Source: Hydractinia symbiolongicarpus (lineage: Eukaryota > Cnidaria > Hydrozoa > Anthoathecata > Hydractiniidae). From it: DNA of 64,000 bases. Every line of letters starts with the position of its first letter. The first letter of the stretch is position 1. The notes below the pieces were generated by a model, which saw only the letters and a program-made list of their open reading frames with translations, was not told where the DNA came from and did not search any database. The DNA lies in assembly GCF_029227915.1 (NCBI RefSeq), contig NC_079879.1, positions 10,542,001 to 10,606,000 on the forward strand, given 5' to 3'. The translations under genes and the position numbers were made by a program. This document shows positions 20,331 through 33,917 of this stretch, in pieces.

Positions 20331-23300
20331 ACTTATTGAAATTAAAAATGTTTTGTATAATTAGTTCTTGCAAAAATAATTCTATAAAATATCCTGTAAT
20401 GGTTCTGCTGTTTTACGTAACAGAATGTCTAAGGGAAGCTTTTATGATATCTGAAGCTGTCTACATATATATCCTTCTCTTTAATTCTTTGTTTTTTTCA
20501 TGGTTCAAAACACCACAAAAATAAAAAATCTTTTCATAAATTTGATTTGAAACCTTACAATTTTCATAAGTTTTCAGAGTTTTTTTTTAATAGAGTTTAC
20601 CTAGCTAGGTACTAGCTAGCTAAACTATATTAAAGTATTATGTAACCTGCTAAAAAAAGGAACATATTTTTTAAAAATTGAAAGACGCTTATTACAGTTA
20701 CCAAGATAATTTTTCTTGCATATTTTCTGGAACATAAATTAGAGTTCCGCTTTTGTTAGTCGCATAAATTAACGTGTTCGCATAATCTGGCGATATATTG
20801 GCGAAAAATCACTAAATCATACCAAGGTATTTTTCGTTGTCTTCTCTCATATCAAAAAGACAAAAAAACCTGGGGACAAGGGTCCATATGTTTAATACTC
20901 CACAATAACTCTTTTGAATGTAAATGAACTTTAGAATTAGGTTTTTACATGTTATGAAAAAATTTCTCTTCTCAGCTAAAAAGTTTTTGGATATAGATTG
21001 CTCTACAACTAATAAAATAGCTTTGTTTTAATTTTTTTTGGAGTATCCCAAGAGAACATGTTTCCATTACCGATGTTTACTGTTGCACAGTGTCAAGTTA
21101 ATTTTAAAGATAATAAAAACAACTTTAAGAACCATTAATATTTTTAGAGAAGGCAGCTATACACCTACTAAACATTTCCAAAGTTTAATGTTCAACATAA
21201 AAATAACTTTTCATAATTTTTTAATTTACCAGGGAAAACTATATATTTAAAACAAGGAAGATAAGTCAATTTAACAGCTCTTATTTAAATAAAAAACAAA
21301 ATGACAAACAGAAATTTTATGCCAATGAACAGGAATCGAAATAACTACCAGTCATCGGTCATGACCAACCAAAACTTGAGTTATGACTGACCATCTTTTC
21401 TCATTCTTACCCTGGTGATCAGTCAGTAATTGTTATTCTTTCTAAGTTATAATTTTCAAGTTTCTGGGAATAAAATGAAGTGAAGCACACCCAACAAATA
21501 CTTTCTTTGGAGTGCGAGTTTGTTCCATACTCGATCAATCTCCACCATTTTTCAAAATTTACTGTTAATATTTTTTTTCAATCACGCAAATTATTACTTT
21601 CAGGATATAACTTTTATTTGTATTAGTTTATTAGTTTGTTTATCCTGTTCGCAGGGCACAATTTTTTTTCCTCACCATGTGTTATTAATCACACCAGTGA
21701 ACTGAATTGTATGGATAACATGTTAAGCTCCCTTATACTGTCGATTACACACCTGCCTTTCAAATTTCTTATTTTGATCCCTGATTAATCCAAGGTTTTT
21801 TAGTAAAATAAACCATTCATTTCAGCAAGAAGATCCAAGTTCTAACAGCCATTACAACTGGCTAAGCAAGTAAAAAAATAAATTAAAAATTAAAAAAAAT
21901 CACTTCTACCTCGTACAGGTTGCTTTTATAAAACCCAGATGAAATAGAATTAATAAATAAACTATTTTCAATTTAGTTCATTTTAGCTTTTCAAGTTGGA
22001 CTTATGGATCATCATGTCTCTCAATATAAGGAATTGACACGAATTGAGTCTTTCCTGTATCGAAATTAAACTGATCTTGGAAGATTTATTTTTTTTTTAA
22101 TTTGCTTACTTAAGACAATTTTTGTTAATTTAGCTTGAATTTAAACAATATTGCGAGACGAAACCAGACGATATCGGAAAGATAAAGTACAACAAGAAGA
22201 AATGATTGTTCTGAGCCTACTAATTTAATTTTCCAAAAGAATAAATATTTTGAATAGTGTTTTTAGTTTCCTCCTAAATTGTGTGGATGTAAAACAAAAA
22301 CAATAATTTTCGTTATCATATCTGTTACATAAAACGCTCAAATTAATGACTTTTACTAACAATTAAAAACTCCTTTTAACAAACAGGTTGTTAAAAATTA
22401 CTTATCTATACTCTATCAACCTAGGTGGGATATGATGCTCAAATAAGTATTGCCAGCCTTGTTCTTAGGGGTTCTTAGAAAACTAACAATCCGCGGGGGC
22501 AAGGTCACTTAAGTTACTCAGATATGGATTTAGCTGATGAAACTTTTGAACTTAAGGTGGCAGTCAGAATTTCTTTTGTACATAATTAGTTACATAAAAT
22601 TGTTTTCACACTATATATATTTATATATTTCTGTTATAACACACTTGTCACGATTTTATAGCTATATTACTATTATCTTTCACCAAAATACCTTAACAAT
22701 TCCTCTTTAAATTAAAACTTATAATAATTAATTTAATCTAAGGCCAGGATACACCTGTATAATATCATTAAATATATTTTACAATAAATTTATAATTTTT
22801 CTACAATATACTTATAATTTCTTGTATTGTGATACTTTCATACCATCGTTGCCACAACAACGCTAGCAGATAATAGATATATCATCACACAAACAAAAAG
22901 GCATTCAAAACCATATTACCAACAATATTATTAAAATCAAATTGGTTTGATTTTATTTAAATATTATAGCTATGCTGCAAATTATGAGGTTATGACACAC
23001 ATACCAGGTGTTGACATTATACATATTAAAACTACATATTAAAGCTATATTATAAGAAATTATATATTTCAGTGATATCATACAAGTGTATCAGGCCCTT
23101 TAGTCTGCGTGCTTGCAAATTATACAGAAAGGAATGAGTAATTATTAAAAAGAAACGTTAATAACAAAAACAGTGCATTATGTAGGAATTTAGGCGATCT
23201 TCATTATGCTACACTGCACAAGCTTTAACTTTTGATAGTATTTTTGTTTTACTTTAAAAATTTTATTCAGACAAAATTTAAAAGTCAAAATGTTTTTTTA

Positions 23301-26300
23301 GAGTTTTTAGTTTCAATAATGGCAAATAGTTCAATTAGTATTATTAACCTAAGTAAAGTTGCATTAAACTTTGTTTTCATCACATCGAAACAAAGAAAAT
23401 AAGAAACAACATTTTACTACTAAATGACTCGCTTGAAACAAACATATTTTTTTTGAAAACAACTTTAATCAGTATACTGTATTTAACTTCTTACGTTTTA
23501 TGTTCAGAAAAACTGGTTAAGAACCTCTGAAATAAAAATTACATTTTGTATATTTTCTTACAGCATGTTATGCTATAAAAATAAACTTATTTCATTTTTG
23601 CAACATTTTTTCGGCTATCGGAGACAAGAAAGTTAATACTGAGAGAGTCCCTAGCTGAAACACTAAGTTCTCGTGTTTGGGGTTCAAAAGTTTAGTAGTC
23701 CCCCACTTGTCTCCAACATGAAAAATAAAAATGCAGGAAAAAGCTCCCAGGTCACAAAAAATACAAATTCTCGTTGAAAAACAAGGATTTTTTACATAGA
23801 AATTTCTGGTGACTCATCAATTTTGGTTTCAAGTTAAAATCATTTTATTATGTATTGAGGCCTATATTTTTAGGAAATGTAAACAGGCATAAATAATACA
23901 CTTAGTAAATAAATAAATGTGGACAGCTAAAAAAGGGTTATTGCCACCTTAACAAAACACAAAAACATGTTTTAGCTACCCCCTTTTTATCAGAGAAAAA
24001 TATTATATTTATATAAAATAAAAGCTATAAAAGTAATACACAAAAACAGGCCTATCAATAAGAAAATAACAGCAGAGCAATAAATAGCTCCCTCAAGGTC
24101 ACAGTCTTTTTTATTTATTTTATTTTATCTTTTTTTATATATTTTGGTTCTTTTTTTCTGTAAATAATAAAAAAGGGAACATTGATTTCCATGTAAGATG
24201 AATTGATATTGTTCAGCCAGAAAATTTTTTTGGAATTGGGGGAGCAATTAATGGCTCAGCTAGTTTCTCATTTCAGAATTATGCGAATTATTGATAGGCC
24301 TGCAAAAAGTTGGTAAATGCACATTAAAGTTTAAGGTAGGAAAAGTGCCATTTTATTAAATATATTTTAGTGTTTTCTGCAGTGATATAATTTATCCACG
24401 TTTGTGGTGACAAACGTAAAAAAAGGTAATTGATTTTCCGCCAAAAGTTTGTTTGTGCATTGCTTTAGGAGGTAACTTAGCTATACTCTGGAAAATCAAT
24501 TGAATTCTTGTTACATGTCTTTGGGTTCTTTCAGCTCATGCAGTCACACAAAGTTATAGGGACTTCTTATTTGTAAATTCACCAAGCCATAAAATTACCA
24601 ATGGTATATGTTTTGAAAACACGCTGTTTTGTATAAACTTATAATTCCCAACCTACATCTCTAAAATGTGCACTTGTAAAAGTACCTTGACAAATGTGAA
24701 TATGAGGAGACAGACAATCAAAGCACAAATATAAAAAAGGCAGTGTAAGGCTTCCATAATAAATTTCCTTGAAAGATTTTTTAGGTCTTAGTAAAATGAT
24801 ATGATTTACCACGTAATTACTTTCCTGTTTTAAATAGAACAAGAAACAGTATAGACAACACTACAATTATACTGTTAATTCTGTGGTAAGGCAACTGCAA
24901 CTTACTTAATTGTTCTATGGGCCTGACCGACCAATGAAAACAAAAAAATAATAAAAAACAAAAAGGAAAAAAAAAAATTTCCCCTTCCCATTTTGTGAAA
25001 ATATAATGAGTATAGAACATAATCAATGTTATTTTTTGTTAGTTGAATGTTAATTTACAATGATTTGCCGAAGGACCGTAAGCTACTATCAACTTTGCCG
25101 TAGAACAACTAATTAAGTTGAGTCATCCAACAGTAATGTATGTTTGTCCTTTTTTTAACAGATAAGTTTTTACAGAAAAATTAACACGTCTTACAATTGA
25201 AAAAGGGTTGAGAAAAATTGTTTTAGGATCTCTTGGCCACTGAGACATTCATCATAGAGGTAAAAAATCTTTGGGACGAAGTTGAAAAAAGACATGGGAA
25301 GCCTGAAAAATATTTGTTTGGGAAGCATGCAAAATATATGCATAATCAGTACAATTTTGTCTAAAAATTGCAAGGAATAAATATCAGTATTATTCATTAG
25401 TATTGAAGTCTCAATAATAAAAACAAAAAAAAGAACTCAGTTTAAAAGTCAGTAGTGATCAGAATTAATTAAAAGCAATTGCCTGAAGCCACTAGTAAAA
25501 ACAGGAGAAAAAAATAGGAGTCATTGTGCTATTGTGATTAAACAAAAGAATTTAGAAAACAACTATTTCGACTTTAATATTTTAGACAGCTCTTGGTTTT
25601 AAATTAACTTAATATAATTATATATAGTGGATAATAAAAAACGATTTTGAATCACCTCACATCCCTGCGTCAAAAAAGATAATAATTAAGTAGTAATTTT
25701 TGTCGTTCACTCATTCATTGAAAAAACATAAAAAAGACATGACAGTATTTTTTTTGCCATTGTCATTGCAAATTACAAAGACCTTGGATGGCACATCTCT
25801 GTGAGCAGTAGTTGAAATTATGGGTAATTAGTCCATCATGGGTATGAACTATTTTTCTCTCCAGGTTATATACATTATTTAGTTTAGTCATTTAAACCCT
25901 TTTTTACCTTTCTATTTCATGGTCCTGCTATGTGACTTTACCAAAACCAATAAAATGATTTTTAGTTGTATATAATTTTTATTTGTATTTTTTCTCACCC
26001 GTCCTTATTTGGTAAAGCCCATGCCTATAAAACTGCATGTTAGTAAATGTATTAGTAAATAGATGGATTTTGTCATCATTTGTTTACTTTTCAGCAGTAA
26101 GCTTTTTGCCTCTGGCATTTGCGTTGAAGGAAGAAAGATGCTAGGATTTGGTGAAGAGAGGTTTTTCCTGTGGATTTCTTCCCATAAAAAAATGAGGTTT
26201 AAACTTTTATTAAGTCTGAATTGATGCCTTTGTGTGACAAAATGGACTGATAATCACACTGCTTCACATAGACTAGAGCCCCCATATTTTATAACCCAAG

Positions 26301-27600
26301 TCAAAAGAGCATACTGCTGAAAATGTAAACAATGAAATTCCTCTGTGTGCTTGTGCTTATAATATTTACAAAAAACCCTTATACAGCACATTGTACAAAT
26401 AACTTAGGAATAGTGTGTTACTTTATATTATATATTAGAGGCTTTTTATCCTACGTACTAGCTAGTTTTTATATCTGACATTTACGACTTGTGAAACTTG
26501 CATTATAAACCTTATTTCTTAGTTCCTTACTTAGCTATTATAACTCGAAAAATGGAAGGGGACTTACAGATAGAAAAATAGTTTATAAACTTACTTTATA
26601 TTCTTCTTAATAGTTCTTAAAAGAACTGTTTTTTTATGCTTCTTTGATATTATATAATTTATTTCTTGTTCGACTGTTCCTTTCTTTTCCTTCTGGCCGC
26701 ATAATACAACAAAGTGCATTTCGGGCAGGTTCGGGATCGTGAAAATCTTTGACTGACGTTTTTATTGGCTTATATCGACCACGTGACCGGACGCTTCTAT
26801 TTTAATCGTCTAGATTTTGCAAAGCGGGGAATACGGGATTTTAGGCATTCTGGTTGGCCTAGCGCTCTCAGATATGATATCCAACCCCCCAGGGCTCTTA
26901 TTCTCTTTTTGACAATTTCGCCAGGTGGTGTGCATATATATTTAACCTTTTTACGATCATATAATTACTCCAATTATATGGGTGAAATATGTTTTTACAT
27001 TTTATACACGACGTAATTGCATATAATTGATCCAATTACGTTGACTATTGTTACAATCAACCCTCTGAAGTATCATCACACATGTTCAATAAGCAACAAT
27101 AACAAATTTTCCCCTTTGAAGTAAAAAAGTTCTCTTTGAAGTAGGAAAAAGTTCTTTGAAGTAAAAAATATTCTTTTAGTTATTATAAGTAACTATAACT
27201 AACTATATGTCAAGTTTAAACCTTACAAATTTATGTTACTGTAAATGGAAAAAGTAAACATCAATCTATCATGAAATAGAAAAAAAGTAATAAACTGCCC
27301 TTTTCAAATGTGAATAAGATTTGCTGCGTTGGCGCCTCAAACGAAGGGTCTTAAAGTAAGCCAAAATAGCTAAAATGTTTATATAATTATTAAAATTAAC
27401 ATTATTTTTGTCAATATTTACAAAAAAAATAATAAAAATCTATCATAAGCTACACAAATGCAAGAGAAATAATGCTGACGTCCGCAAAGAAATTCTGACA
27501 AAGTCAGCATTTGAATCATGATTTTTAATTGTCATGTGACAGATATCATCCATACCAAGTTTTATAATTTATAACCTAACACAAGGGAAGTTATGATGTT
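20331..27600. other. Long intergenic stretch, nothing confidently supported
   Basis: About 7 kb of AT-rich DNA without a convincing exon, repeat array or RNA gene. The only frame that drew attention is on the minus strand at about 23,620-23,720 (VGDKWGTTKLLNPKHENL and on to LSPIAEKM). It is open for about 40 codons but lacks splice sites and relatives here. Frames at 24,639-25,397 are low-complexity Phe/Leu-rich. The 26,690-26,920 patch is somewhat GC-richer, without an identifiable product. Confidence 0.4.
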
Positions 27601-27639
27601 AGGGCACTAAATTATTGTGCTTGAGCATTTAATACTTTT

Positions 27640-29990
27640 TTCCGCGTTTGGTTACTTTCGCAGAATATCTCTTTAGTGATGTAGCTATGAATGGGTATCC
27701 GATTTGCCTTTTTGCAAAAGTAAAGATTTACTTCAAATGGTCTGCTAGAACGTTATCTTCTTCGCGCGCGATATTTCTTAAAAGTATCTTTCTAGTGATG
27801 TATGCAAGGGTATATTCCACCTCTGCTTGTCTACTGTATCGTACATATATTTTATTTGTCTTGTTCTGCTAGGGCATCTAATATTTCAATGGAGCTAAAA
27901 ATTCTCGCAAAATTTCCTTTTCATTGACTTATGAATGGGTCCAGCATTTCTGCTTTATTACTGACCAGAAGATGGTTTTCCTTTGAATTTATTTGCCCTT
28001 TTAAAGGATCTAAGATTCTATATTGTGTAGTGTATTGGTCTGGTTTCGGACCTTTGATGTGTCATTACGCAGGAAGGTATTTGTCCAGAACATCGTATCT
28101 CTTGGTGTATGGATAAGTATAGAATAATACCACTTGTTTAATGTATAGTATATCGTCTTCCCTCGGATTGTCATGTTTTAGGACATCTAATAATGTCAGT
28201 TCGAATGAACATAGAATCGCTTCTAATGAAGTATGAGTGGGTATAGCACACTGCTGTCTGTTCAATGTATTGTTTGACGACTTCCCTAAGATCGACATGC
28301 TTTGAGACTTTTAATATGTCATTTCACGAGATGGCATTTGTCTATAATATTGTTTTTGGTGTTGTATCGATGGGTACAGAATACTAACTGCTGTTTAGCA
28401 TCTATTATGGGAACATATCTTTCTATTGGTGTATAGATATGTATTCAACCTCAGTGGTCTTATACTATAAAAATAACCGTTAAGGTTGCAACCACTTTCT
28501 TTGATTGGTCTGCTTTAGGACATCTAACATGCTATTCAGAGAAGAGTAATTGTCCAAGAGATTGTTTCTATAGATGAATCAATGCGTATAAAGCACTACT
28601 GCTTGTTCAGTGTATACTGTAACGTCTGTCGTCAGATTGGTCTGCCTTAAGACTTTTAATATGTTTTTTCGCGAGAGAATATTTGTCCAGAATGCAGTTT
28701 TGGTATTTTGTCAAAATATCTGTTCTATTAGTGGATGTATTTGTATCCTACCTCAATACCTCTATAGTGCAACGTGTTCCCTCAGATTGGTTTATATTGT
28801 AAAGCTTTCGCATTGATTGGTCTGCTTTAGGACTGTTGATGCGTCATTTCCAGGGAGGGTATTTCTCCATAAAATTGTTTCTATTTGTGTATGGATGTAT
28901 TTCCAGCATAAGTGTTTGTGCAGGGTAAAGTATAAAATTTCCTCTTTGATTGGTCTTTTAAAATATCTCAGATCTTATTTTGCACATACCTCAACTTCTA
29001 AAAGTGTTACCTTAAATGGCGTATGGATGTGTCTCACATTTACAGACTTCTTTTAATTTTTCTGCTAGGATTTCGACCTTTACTTTCATCCAGGTTGTTT
29101 TTTAGCCATGTATTGTGGAATATCCCATTTACTTACTGGTTTAGGGAGGCTTTATTTGAATAGATCTATTAGGTCATTTTTTAAATAGTCTTATCCAAGC
29201 TGTCACTGTCGTCTCTATTGCATGTGTATATAGAACAAAACCGCCTTTTTAGTGCATACTATACATCTTTCCTCAAATCTAACGGCTTAAGACTTTTACT
29301 GTGTCATTTGCGAGGGGGTATTTGTCCAGAATATTGTTTCTATTGGTGCATAGATGTGCACCCAACCTCACTGAATGTTTAATTTAAGGCGTAAAGTCTT
29401 CTCTTGATTGGCGTGCTTCATCTTTTCGCGAAAGCGTATTCGTCCAAAGTATAGTGTCTATTTGTGAATGGATTGTTATCCAACATCAGTGTTGGTTTGG
29501 TTTATAGTGAATAGTTTTTCCTTCGATTGGTCTGCTTTGGGACTTTTGATGTGTCATTTTCTTGGAGGGTATTTAGTCAAATATGACTTCTATTGGTGGA
29601 TGGATGTGTATCCAACCTCAATATTTGTTCAATTACAGTGTAAAGTCTACACATTGATTAGTCTGCTTTAGAACTTTCATTTTTTTATATCGCGGCAAAG
29701 TACTTGTCCAAAATATAGTGTCTCTTTGTGTATTGACGTGTATTCAACATCAGTGTTTGTTTAGTTTAAAGTATAAAGTCTTCTCTTGATTGGCGTGCTT
29801 GAGGACTTTTAATGTAGGACTTTTGATGTATCATTTCGCAGAAGAGTATTTTGCCATAATATCATTTCTATTGGTAAATGGATGTATACTCAACCTCAAT
29901 TGTTGTTTTTTTCAATATGTGATCACTTTGCATTAATTGGTCTACTTTAGAAATTTTGATACGTCATTTCCAGGGAGAACACTTGTTTCT
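27640..29990 (+). repeat. Diverged tandem array, unit about 135 bp
   Basis: A unit containing GTGTATGGATGTGTATCCAA, then AGTGTAAAGTCTTCCC, GATTGGTCTGCTTTAGGA, CTTTTGATGTGTCATTTC and GGTATTTGTCCAGAATATTG recurs about 15 times with many substitutions. Anchors of the GTATGGATGTGT word lie near 28,090, 28,230, 28,430, 28,720, 28,885, 29,015, 29,345, 29,465, 29,595, 29,730 and 29,875. The spacing is mostly 120-150 bp. The short frames within are not genes. It ends where the 88-bp array begins. Confidence 0.8.
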
Positions 29991-29999
29991 ACTGCGGAA

Positions 30000-32850
30000 T
30001 AATGTGGCATATTACGTTGGTTATAGCCTATCTACAAAAAAATGCATTTGTTATGTAGCGATAGAGAGTATTATAAGGGTAATATGCAATATTATGCGAT
30101 ATTACGTTGGTTATGGATTATTGACAGAAAAATATAATATTATTATGGAACGATTGAGAGTATTATGAAGGTATTATGCTGTATTCTGTGATATTACGTT
30201 GGTATGGCCATCGACAAAAAAAATTTGTATTTTTTATGGAACGATAGAGAGTATTATGAAGGTATTATGCAGTATTATGCGATATTACTTTGGTATGGCC
30301 ATCGACAGAAAATTTATGTATTTTTTATGAATTATGAAGGTATTATGCAGTATTATGCAGTATTATGCGATATTACGTTGGTATGGCCATCGACAGAAAA
30401 AATATGTATTTTTTATGGAACGACAGAGAGTATTATGAAGGTATTATGCAGTATTATGCGATATTACGTTGGTATGGCCATCGACAGAAAATTTATGTAT
30501 TTTTTATGAATTATGAAGGTATTATGCAGTATTATGCAGTATTATGCGATATTACGTTGGTATGGCCATCGACAGAAAATTTTTGTATTTTTTATGTAAC
30601 GACAGAGAGTATTATGAAGGTATTATGCAGTATTATGCGATATTACGTTGGTATGGCCATCGACAGAAAATTTATGTGTTTTTTATGAATTATGAAGGTA
30701 TTATGCAGTATTATGCGATATTACGTTGTTATGGCCATCGACAGAAAATTTAAGTACTTTTTTTGAATTATAAAGGTATTATGCAGTATTATGCAGTATT
30801 ATGCGATATTACGTTGGTATGGCCATCGACAGAAAATTTATGTGTTTTTTATGAATTATGAAGGTATTATGCAGTATTATGCAGTATTATGCGATATTAC
30901 GTTGGTATGGCCATCGACAGAAAATTTATGTATTTTTTATGAATTATGAAGGTATTATGCAGTATTATGCAGTATTATGCGATATTACGTTGGTATGGCC
31001 ATCGACAGAAAATTTTTGTATTTTTTATGTAACGACAGAGAGTATTATGAAGGTATTATGCAGTATTATGCGATATTACGTTGGTATGGCCATCGACAGA
31101 AAATTTATGTGTTTTTTATGAATTATGAAGGTATTATGCAGTATTATGCGATATTACGTTGTTATGGCCATCGACAGAAAATTTAAGTACTTTTTTTGAA
31201 TTATAAAGGTATTATGCAGTATTATGCAGTATTATGCGATATTACGTTGGTATGGCCATCGACAGAAAATTTATGTGTTTTTTATGAATTATGAAGGTAT
31301 TATGCAGTATTATGCAGTATTATGCGATATTACGTTGGTATGGCCATCGACAGAAAATTTAAGTACTTTTTTTGAATTATAAAGGTATTATGCAGTATTA
31401 TGCAGTATTATGCGATATTACGTTGGTATGGCCATCGACAGAAAATTTATGTGTTTTTTATGAATTATGAAGGTATTATGCAGTATTATGCAGTATTATG
31501 CGATATTACGTTGGTATGGCCATCGACAGAAAATTTATGTGTTTTTTATGAATTATGAAGGTATTATGCAGTATTATGCGATATTACGTTGTTATGGCCA
31601 TCGACAGAAAATTTAAGTACTTTTTTTGAATTATAAAGGTATTATGCAGTATTATGCAGTATTATGCGATATTACGTTGGTATGGCCATCGACAGAAAAT
31701 TTATGTGTTTTTTATGAATTATGAAGGTATTATGCAGTATTATGCGATATTACGTTGTTATGGCCATCGACAGAAAATTTAAGTACTTTTTTTGAATTAT
31801 AAAGGTATTATGCAGTATTATGCAGTATTATGCGATATTACGTTGGTTATGGATTATTGACAGAAAAAATATGTATTTTTTATGGAACGATAGAGAGTAT
31901 TATGAAGGCATTATGCAGTATTATGCCATATTACGTTGGTATGGCCATCGACAGAAAATTTTTTGTATTTTTTATGTAACGACAGAGAGTATTATGAAGG
32001 TATTATGCAGTATTATGCGATATTACGTTGGTATGGCCATCGACAGAAAATTTATGTATTTTTTATGAATTATGAAGGTATTATGCAGTATTATGCAGTA
32101 TTATGCGATATTACGTTGGTATGGCCATCGACAGAAAATTTATGTGTTTTTTATGAATTATGAAGGTATTATGCAGTATTATGCGATATTACGTTGTTAT
32201 GGCCATCGACAGAAAATTTATGTACTTTTTTTGAATTATGAAGGTATTATGCAGTATTATGCAGTATTATGCGACATTACGTTGGTTATGGATTATTGAC
32301 AGAAAAAATATGTATTTTTTATGGAACGATAGAGAGTATTATGAAGGCATTATGCAGTATTATGCGATATTACGTTGGTATGGCCATCGACAGAAAATTT
32401 TTGTATTTTTTATGTAACGACAGAGAGTATTATGAAGGCATTATGCAGTATTATGCGATATTACGTTGTTATGGCCATCGACAGAAAATTTATGTACTTT
32501 TTTTGAATTATAAAGGTATTATGCAGTATTATGCAGTATTATGCGATATTACGTTGGTATGGCCATCGACAGAAAATTTATGTGTTTTTTATGAATTATG
32601 AAGGTATTATGCAGTATTATGCGATATTACGTTGTTATGGCCATCGACAGAAAATTTAAGTACTTTTTTTGAATTATGAAGGTATTATGCAGTATTATGC
32701 AGTATTATGCGATATTACGGTTGGTATGGCCATCGACAGAAAATTTATGTATTTTTTATGAATTATGAAGGTATTATGCAGTATTATGCAGTATTATGCG
32801 ATATTACGTTGGTATGACCATCGACAGAAAAAATATGTATTTGTTATATA
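30000..32850 (+). repeat. Homogeneous minisatellite, unit about 80-90 bp
   Basis: About 30 units built from TATGGCCATCGACAGAAAA, TTTTTTATGAATTATGAAGG, one or two ATTATGCAGT steps and ATTATGCGATATTACGTT. Several unit variants alternate (GGAACGACAGAGAGT versus GAATTATGAAGG; TATGTGTTTT versus AAGTACTTTTT; one or two ATTATGCAGT), and blocks of variants repeat, so there is higher-order structure. Units at the left edge (30,000-30,190) and at 31,850 and 32,290 use GGTTATGGATTATTGACAG instead. Open frames of about 70-110 codons here arise from the periodicity and are broken in every frame. Confidence 0.95.
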
Positions 32851-32859
32851 GAGAGGATG

Positions 32860-33180
32860 TCGGATAATGCGGTTTCATTTGTCGGGTCCATTTGGTTGGA
32901 GAAGTATGACTGAACGTCTGTCGGCTTTTTATGTCGATAAAGTATGAAGGTTGTTAGTTATGTTGTACGTCGTGTGTCGGGACCACTTAGCCCGGTGCTA
33001 AATGAAGTCGTTGCCGAATCTTCTGGATTGCACGGCCTTGTGAAGTTATAAGCAAAGTTTGCGCCAGTCCGTCGAATCAAATGGCGGATTTATTTGAAAA
33101 GAAAAGTGAAACCAAACACAACACACACGAAAGTTTGGATCAGTCAACCAGATTGTTTAAAAAATTTGCAGTTCCAATAT
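32860..33180 (+). promoter_or_regulatory. Possible promoter or untranslated first exon upstream of SFI1
   Basis: Base composition changes at the array edge to a patch richer in GC and CpG (GTCGTTGCCGAATCTTC, TTTGCGCCAGTCCGTCGAATC), unlike the surrounding DNA. It contains ATGGCGGATTTATTTG at about 33,080, a 33-codon frame (MADLFEKKSETKHNTHESL) with no clear donor, ending at TAA. In AT-rich genomes such patches often mark transcription starts. SFI1 coding begins 2.3 kb downstream in an exon with an acceptor-like 5' edge, so a 5' untranslated exon could lie here. This is inference only. Confidence 0.25.
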
Positions 33181-33424
33181 AATACTTTGCATTGGGGATA
33201 AAGGGTATTTTACAGAACTATAAGACAAACTTACGGTCCATACCATTTCCTCGCCGCCAAGAAATTATATATCTCCTGATTTAATTTTTGTGGTAAAAGA
33301 AACAAAAAAGTAAGCCATTAGCTAGCTGTTTGAGAATTTGTTTTAGTTAATATTAAAAGATTACCTAAATTTTGCAGAAACATTTTATTATGTAATAAAA
33401 TATATTATATGTAGCTGAATTAAA

Positions 33425-33557
33425 TTTATATTATAATACCCGTATAGCTACATCTGTCCGTCCTGTCACGCAAAAATGGTTCCGAAAATAACAAGACGCA
33501 CACTATGCGGTTTGAAAAGAAGATGCAAACTTGAATTTTCCGCAGGTCATCGACTAG
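33425..33557 (+). mobile_element. Helitron-like non-autonomous element, copy 3
   Basis: Begins TTTATATTATAATACCCGTA (family start is TCTATATTA), includes CTGTCCGTCCTGTCACGCAA and AAGACGCACACTATGCGG, and ends TCATCGACTAG followed by T. The terminal hairpin is partly decayed. Confidence 0.6.
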
Positions 33558-33779
33558 TTCTGTTACATTTGCTTATTTGCGCCTAGAGGGTGGGGCAGTG
33601 CCATTGCCTGTCATGCTCATGGCGTGGCTATTAAAGTATGACACAAAAATAAGTCTGGTTAGTTTTCTCCATGAATGTCTATTAAGAATAAAATTTTTGA
33701 TTAAGGTGTCCAAATTTCTAGGAAATGATGAGAAAAGTAAAGAAAATTCTATCAATTTTGTAAAAAAATTTCTTTGTTC

Positions 33780-33884
33780 ATCACTAACATACTGCCTGGT
33801 AGTATGCGGGATTCGATTCGTGGTCCCCAGAACTGGGACCGGCAGGCAAGCCCACTACACTACAAGCGGCAATATGTTAGTGAT
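33780..33884. repeat. Hairpin enclosing a tRNA-like segment
   Basis: ATCACTAACATACTGCC on the left and its complement GGCAATATGTTAGTGAT on the right (one mismatch) enclose a segment whose minus strand reads like a degenerate tRNA or SINE head. That segment has an A-box-like TGTAGTGTAGTGGGC and GAATCGAATCC near a B-box. Inner words (GGTCCCCAG/CTGGGACC) also pair. Either a SINE fragment captured by an inverted repeat or a small foldback element. Confidence 0.45.
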
Positions 33885-33917
33885 AAACTCAGATAGTTTA
33901 CCCGGATGGTGTGTATA

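Noticed and set aside
23620-23720. Minus-strand open stretch of about 40 codons (VGDKWGTTKLLNPKHENL)
   Set aside because: Looks protein-like but has no splice sites, no start context and no second copy in the window to support it as exon or transposon.
26765-27016. 83-codon + frame in a GC-richer patch
   Set aside because: No recognised motif and no splice support; most likely chance.
30204-32601. Series of overlapping + frames of about 70-110 codons resembling a repeat protein
   Set aside because: They follow the 80-90 bp period of the minisatellite, appear in more than one frame, and each ends within the array. There is no start context or splice support.
27640-32850. CRISPR-like repeat-spacer organisation
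   Set aside because: The sequence is animal nuclear DNA. Units are directly adjacent and diverge throughout, with no constant repeats separated by unique spacers.
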